In this document: one piece after another, positions 61,340-64,000 of the stretch
Layout of the letters: every line of letters begins with the position of its first letter
Numbering within the stretch: position 1 is the first letter of the stretch
Assembly (NCBI GenBank): GCA_019084245.1
Contig: JAHRFE010000004.1
Location: forward strand, 62,001-126,000
DNA from: Hoeflea sp.
GTDB taxonomy: Bacteria > Pseudomonadota > Alphaproteobacteria > Rhizobiales > Rhizobiaceae
Direction: 5' to 3'
Length of the DNA: 64,000 nucleotides
Notes under the pieces: model-generated
What the model was told of the DNA's origin: nothing
What the model saw: the letters and a program-made list of their open reading frames with translations, nothing else
Databases searched by the model: none
Position numbers and translations under genes: made by a program

Positions 61340-62976
61340 TCCCGCGCCGGTGTTTCGGTGACGCCGCCGGCTGCCTGCACCGCCTCCGGCGTGTCCACAT
61401 CGATCCGCGCAGCCGGTCCGATCTCGACATCGATCACCGGCCATGCGCCGCTTTCAATCAGCGCTCGCGCGCCGACATCGCCTGACAGTTGCATCACGTC
61501 AGCAAAGGCCGCGCGCGGCAGGATCACCGGATTGCCGCGGCGCTCGCCGTCGCAGGCCCGGACGATGGCCAAGCCATTGCTTTTGGCAAAGCGCTCGATC
61601 AACGCATTCAGGTGCTCCGGTCGCAGCGCAGGCATGTCGCCCAACAGCACCAGCGCCCCCGCGATCGTGTCGTCGAGTGAACCCAGACCGCGCTGGAGCG
61701 ACGACGCCATGCCTGATGCAAACTCCGGATTGGCTGCCACTTGCACATCGAGGCCTTCGAGCTCTGCGGCAATGTCTTCGCCGCGATGACCGGTCACCAC
61801 GATGGTCGCAGCCACCTTCGAGGCGAGCGCCGTCCGCGCCATTCGCCGGATCAACGCTTCGCCATCAAACTCGGCCAGAAGTTTGTGGCCCGCCCCCTCG
61901 CCCATCCGGCTCGCCCGGCCCGCCGCCAGCACCACCACCCCGACCGGGACCGCGGATCGATTCTCGTCCCTCCCCCGGACCGGCTGCCTTGGCTGCGGCC
62001 GGGTTGCGATTTCCGTGAGCAGCCCGCCCACGCCCATGCGGGTGATATCCAGCGCCGTGGGCGTCTGCCCCGACAGGATGCGCGCCAGCACCCAGTCAAA
62101 GCCGTTTTCCTTGGGACTGCGGGCGCAGCCGGGTGCGCCGATCACCGGCACCTCACCGACCGATCCCAGCACCAGCAGATTGCCCGGATCCACGGGCATG
62201 CCGACCCGTTCGACCCTGCCGCCGGCCTTGCGGATCGCCGCGGGAACGACATCATCGGGATCGGTGACGGCCGAGGCGCCAAAGACGACAATCAGGTTAT
62301 AGAGCCCGGCCATCCGGACGATTTCGGCGCTGACCGCATCGACATCATGGGCAACCCGGCTTTCCTCATTGAGACTGGAGCCGCTCACCGCCAGGCGGCC
62401 CGCCAGCAGCGCGCGCGTCTTGTCCATCACCGTGGGCTTGAGCGTCGGCAGCATCGTGGCGATCAGGCCCGCGCGCACCGGCTTGAACGGCAGGACGTGA
62501 GCCATGTTGCGCGCCGAAATCGCCGATTGGGCCTGCTTCAGCGAAGCGCCCGCCACCGCCAGCGGAATGATCTTGATGGTGGCCACCATCTCGCCCGGCT
62601 GCACCGGCGTCTGGTCGGCGAGACAGGCGAAGGTGATGGCCGGATCGATCCCGTTGAAATGATCGACAAGCAGCCGTTCGGCGCGGAACATCCCGGCACA
62701 CTTCGCATGCAGATTGACCCGTCCGGTGGACGCGTTGGCGGCGCGGATATGGGCGCCGGCGAAAGCCCGCGCCAAAGCCTCGGCGGCCGCGTCCTCGCCG
62801 ACATCGCCTTCCTGCAACCGCGCCACGATCACTTCGATGATCCCGCTCTGGCTCAGCAGCATCACATCGGTTGCATTGAGCACATGGCCCTTCTTCAGCC
62901 GCAGCGTGCCCACGGACAGGGAATGCGCCAGAACAGCACCCTGGGATGTTTCAAGCGGAACCGGGCCGAAGATCAT
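61336..62976 (-). CDS. MoeA-like/MobA-like molybdopterin fusion protein
   Basis: A 546-residue two-part protein. The N-terminal two thirds resemble a molybdopterin-binding MoeA/MogA-type domain (GLYNLIVVFGASAVTDPDD, MPVDPGNLLVLGSVGEVPVIGAPGCARSPKENGFD). The C-terminal third (from about residue 350) is an NTP-transferase of the MocA/MobA type (GVVVLAAGRASRMGEGAGHKLL, VLLGDMPALRPEHL, RGNPVILPR). Such fusions make molybdopterin cytosine dinucleotide for xanthine dehydrogenase-family enzymes. It follows the XdhC gene on the same strand, consistent with that role. Confidence 0.85.
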   Translation of the reverse strand: MIFGPVPLETSQGAVLAHSLSVGTLRLKKGHVLNATDVMLLSQSGIIEVIVARLQEGDVGEDAAAEALARAFAGAHIRAANASTGRVNLHAKCAGMFRAERLLVDHFNGIDPAITFACLADQTPVQPGEMVATIKIIPLAVAGASLKQAQSAISARNMAHVLPFKPVRAGLIATMLPTLKPTVMDKTRALLAGRLAVSGSSLNEESRVAHDVDAVSAEIVRMAGLYNLIVVFGASAVTDPDDVVPAAIRKAGGRVERVGMPVDPGNLLVLGSVGEVPVIGAPGCARSPKENGFDWVLARILSGQTPTALDITRMGVGGLLTEIATRPQPRQPVRGRDENRSAVPVGVVVLAAGRASRMGEGAGHKLLAEFDGEALIRRMARTALASKVAATIVVTGHRGEDIAAELEGLDVQVAANPEFASGMASSLQRGLGSLDDTIAGALVLLGDMPALRPEHLNALIERFAKSNGLAIVRACDGERRGNPVILPRAAFADVMQLSGDVGARALIESGAWPVIDVEIGPAARIDVDTPEAVQAAGGVTETPARD

Positions 62977-62979
62977 GGT

Positions 62980-63675
62980 TCAGGCGCCGCCCGTGTCTTC
63001 GGGTTTGCGCAGCGCCGCAATCGTCTGCGCGAGAATCGCCACCGCGATCTCCTCGGGGCTCTGTGCGCCGATATCGAGCCCGATCGGTGCTGCGATCCGC
63101 GCGATCTGACCCTGGCTCAGACCCGCTTGCATGAGCCGCTCCACGCGCTTGGCGTGGGTCTTGCGCGAGCCGAGCGCGCCGACATAGAACGCCTGCGTCT
63201 GAAGCGCCGAAATCAGCGGCCAGTCGTCGATCTTCGGATCGTGGGTCACCGCCACCAGCGCCGTGAACGCATCAAGCGGCCGGTCCCTGAGCGCGTCCTC
63301 CGGCCAGTCGGCGACCAGATCGACGTTTGCAAACCGGTCCTGAGTGGCAAAAGCCGTGCGCGGATCGATCACCTTGACGTCGAACCCGGTCATCGCCGCC
63401 ATCGGCGCGAGCGCCTGCGAGATATGCACCGCGCCGATGATCACCATGCGCGGCGACGGCAGATGCACATTGAGAAAGAACCGCTCGCCATCGGCCTCCA
63501 CCACGCCGGATTTGCCAGTCAGAAACGTCTTGCCGATCGCCGCCCCCAGATCGCCCGCGACGGATTCGCTGCGCATCACCAGCCGCGCATTTCCGCCCTC
63601 GAGCTCGGTGACGAGCACGGCCGCCTGCCGGTTGCGACGCGCCGCATTAAGTGTTGTGAGGAGTTGCGGATCCAT
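62980..63675 (-). CDS. XdhC family protein, Rossmann-domain partner
   Basis: A 231-residue XdhC-type protein with the C-terminal Rossmann fold (MVIIGAVHISQALAPMA, VKVIDPRTAFA, DAFTALVAVTHDPKIDDWP, YVGALGSRKTH). XdhC proteins bind the molybdenum cofactor and insert it into xanthine dehydrogenase-family enzymes after sulfuration. It lies between a second XdhC-like gene (one-base overlap) and the MoeA/MobA-like fusion (3 bases), so the three probably form a cofactor-insertion operon. Confidence 0.9.
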   Translation of the reverse strand: MDPQLLTTLNAARRNRQAAVLVTELEGGNARLVMRSESVAGDLGAAIGKTFLTGKSGVVEADGERFFLNVHLPSPRMVIIGAVHISQALAPMAAMTGFDVKVIDPRTAFATQDRFANVDLVADWPEDALRDRPLDAFTALVAVTHDPKIDDWPLISALQTQAFYVGALGSRKTHAKRVERLMQAGLSQGQIARIAAPIGLDIGAQSPEEIAVAILAQTIAALRKPEDTGGA

Positions 63676-64000
63676 CAGCCGACCCGCTCGAGATAGACCT
63701 GGATCCGGCCGCCGCAGGACAATCCCACCCGCCAGGCGGTCTCGTCGGCCACGCCGAACTCGAGCATTTTCGGCGCGCCGCTGGCAATCACATCGGTGGC
63801 CTCGGCAATCACCGCGCCTTCGACGCAGCCACCAGAAACGGAGCCGCTGAAATTACCCATCCCATCAATCACCAGATGGCTGCCAACCGGCCGCGGCGCC
63901 GAGCCCCAGGTCTCGATCACCGTGGCCACAGCCACCGCGCGGCCATCCAGCATCCAGCGCTCGGCTACCATCAGCGGATCAAGCTGGCCCTCGGCGCCAC
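63675..64000 (-). CDS. XdhC/CoxI family protein, N-terminal part (5' end beyond window)
   Basis: The N-terminal XdhC_CoxI domain: VAVATVIETWGSAPRPVGSHL and SGSVSGGCVEGAVIAEA, ending LSCGGRIQVYLERVG. The same frame continues upstream past the ATG at 63971 to the window edge (reading AEGQLDPLM), so the gene probably starts outside. With the neighbouring XdhC it forms the split XdhC pair often seen in alphaproteobacteria. Confidence 0.85.
   Translation of the reverse strand, partial: GAEGQLDPLMVAERWMLDGRAVAVATVIETWGSAPRPVGSHLVIDGMGNFSGSVSGGCVEGAVIAEATDVIASGAPKMLEFGVADETAWRVGLSCGGRIQVYLERVG

Noticed and set aside
61741-63696. A 651-codon open frame on the plus strand over the MoeA/MobA-like and XdhC genes
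   Set aside because: Opposite-strand shadow; the minus-strand genes are clear family members in full length.

Overview
The window reads as a high-GC alphaproteobacterial chromosome, most likely Hyphomicrobiales/Rhizobiaceae (a Hoeflea-like marine rhizobial relative is my best guess). The evidence is gene order and family content: anmK divergent from tyrS, then an AsmA-like giant, bcp, a DUF455 ferritin-like protein and an M23 peptidase; a DUF1127 small protein; many TTT (tripartite tricarboxylate) transporters; and an nosRZDFYLX cluster. No rRNA, tRNA, CRISPR array or intact insertion sequence was seen.

Layout. 1-3.7 kb: 3' end of a methyltransferase, a GNAT acetyltransferase, a DUF1127 small protein and a secreted carboxymuconolactone-decarboxylase-like protein that share a duplicated hairpin leader, and a MATE exporter. 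3.8-32.2 kb: a catabolic island of several operons. It holds two complete TctCBA transporters, four MmgE/PrpD enzymes, two AbrB-type membrane proteins, two SDRs, two enolase-superfamily enzymes (one a close match to D-tartrate dehydratase), a class III CoA-transferase, an acyl-CoA dehydrogenase, a mesaconyl-CoA-hydratase-like protein, two beta-decarboxylating dehydrogenases (one D-malate/tartrate dehydrogenase-like), a fluoroacetate-dehalogenase-like hydrolase, a four-domain rhodanese protein and a GntR/FCD regulator. 32.9-35.5 kb: an NMT1/SsuA-type ABC importer. 35.5-44.2 kb: the full nitrous oxide reductase operon nosRZDFYLX on the minus strand, with an FNR/CRP-type box ahead of nosR and a Crp/Fnr regulator just beyond. 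45.9-49.2 kb: a three-gene DltA/MBOAT/carrier-protein cassette. 49.2-64 kb: conserved backbone genes (anmK, tyrS, AsmA-like, bcp, DUF455, M23 peptidase, fasciclin, DEAD-box helicase, TfoX-like, a frameshifted DUF2256 gene, a MoeA/MobA-like fusion and an XdhC pair).

How the genes work together. The island looks like one regulon. Matching operator-like inverted repeats (core ATTGTCAACAAT or its A variant) stand in front of both TctC genes, between the divergent enolase and dehalogenase-like genes, in front of the second PrpD operon, and directly ahead of the GntR gene. Transporter and enzyme content points to uptake and breakdown of a tartrate-like or other hydroxylated or branched di/tricarboxylate, with a CoA-dependent branch. 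The actual substrate cannot be read from sequence. Both island SDRs and one enolase-superfamily member appear to lack canonical catalytic residues, so this is not a textbook pathway.

All statements come from reading the sequence and from recalled family knowledge; no database search or computation was run.
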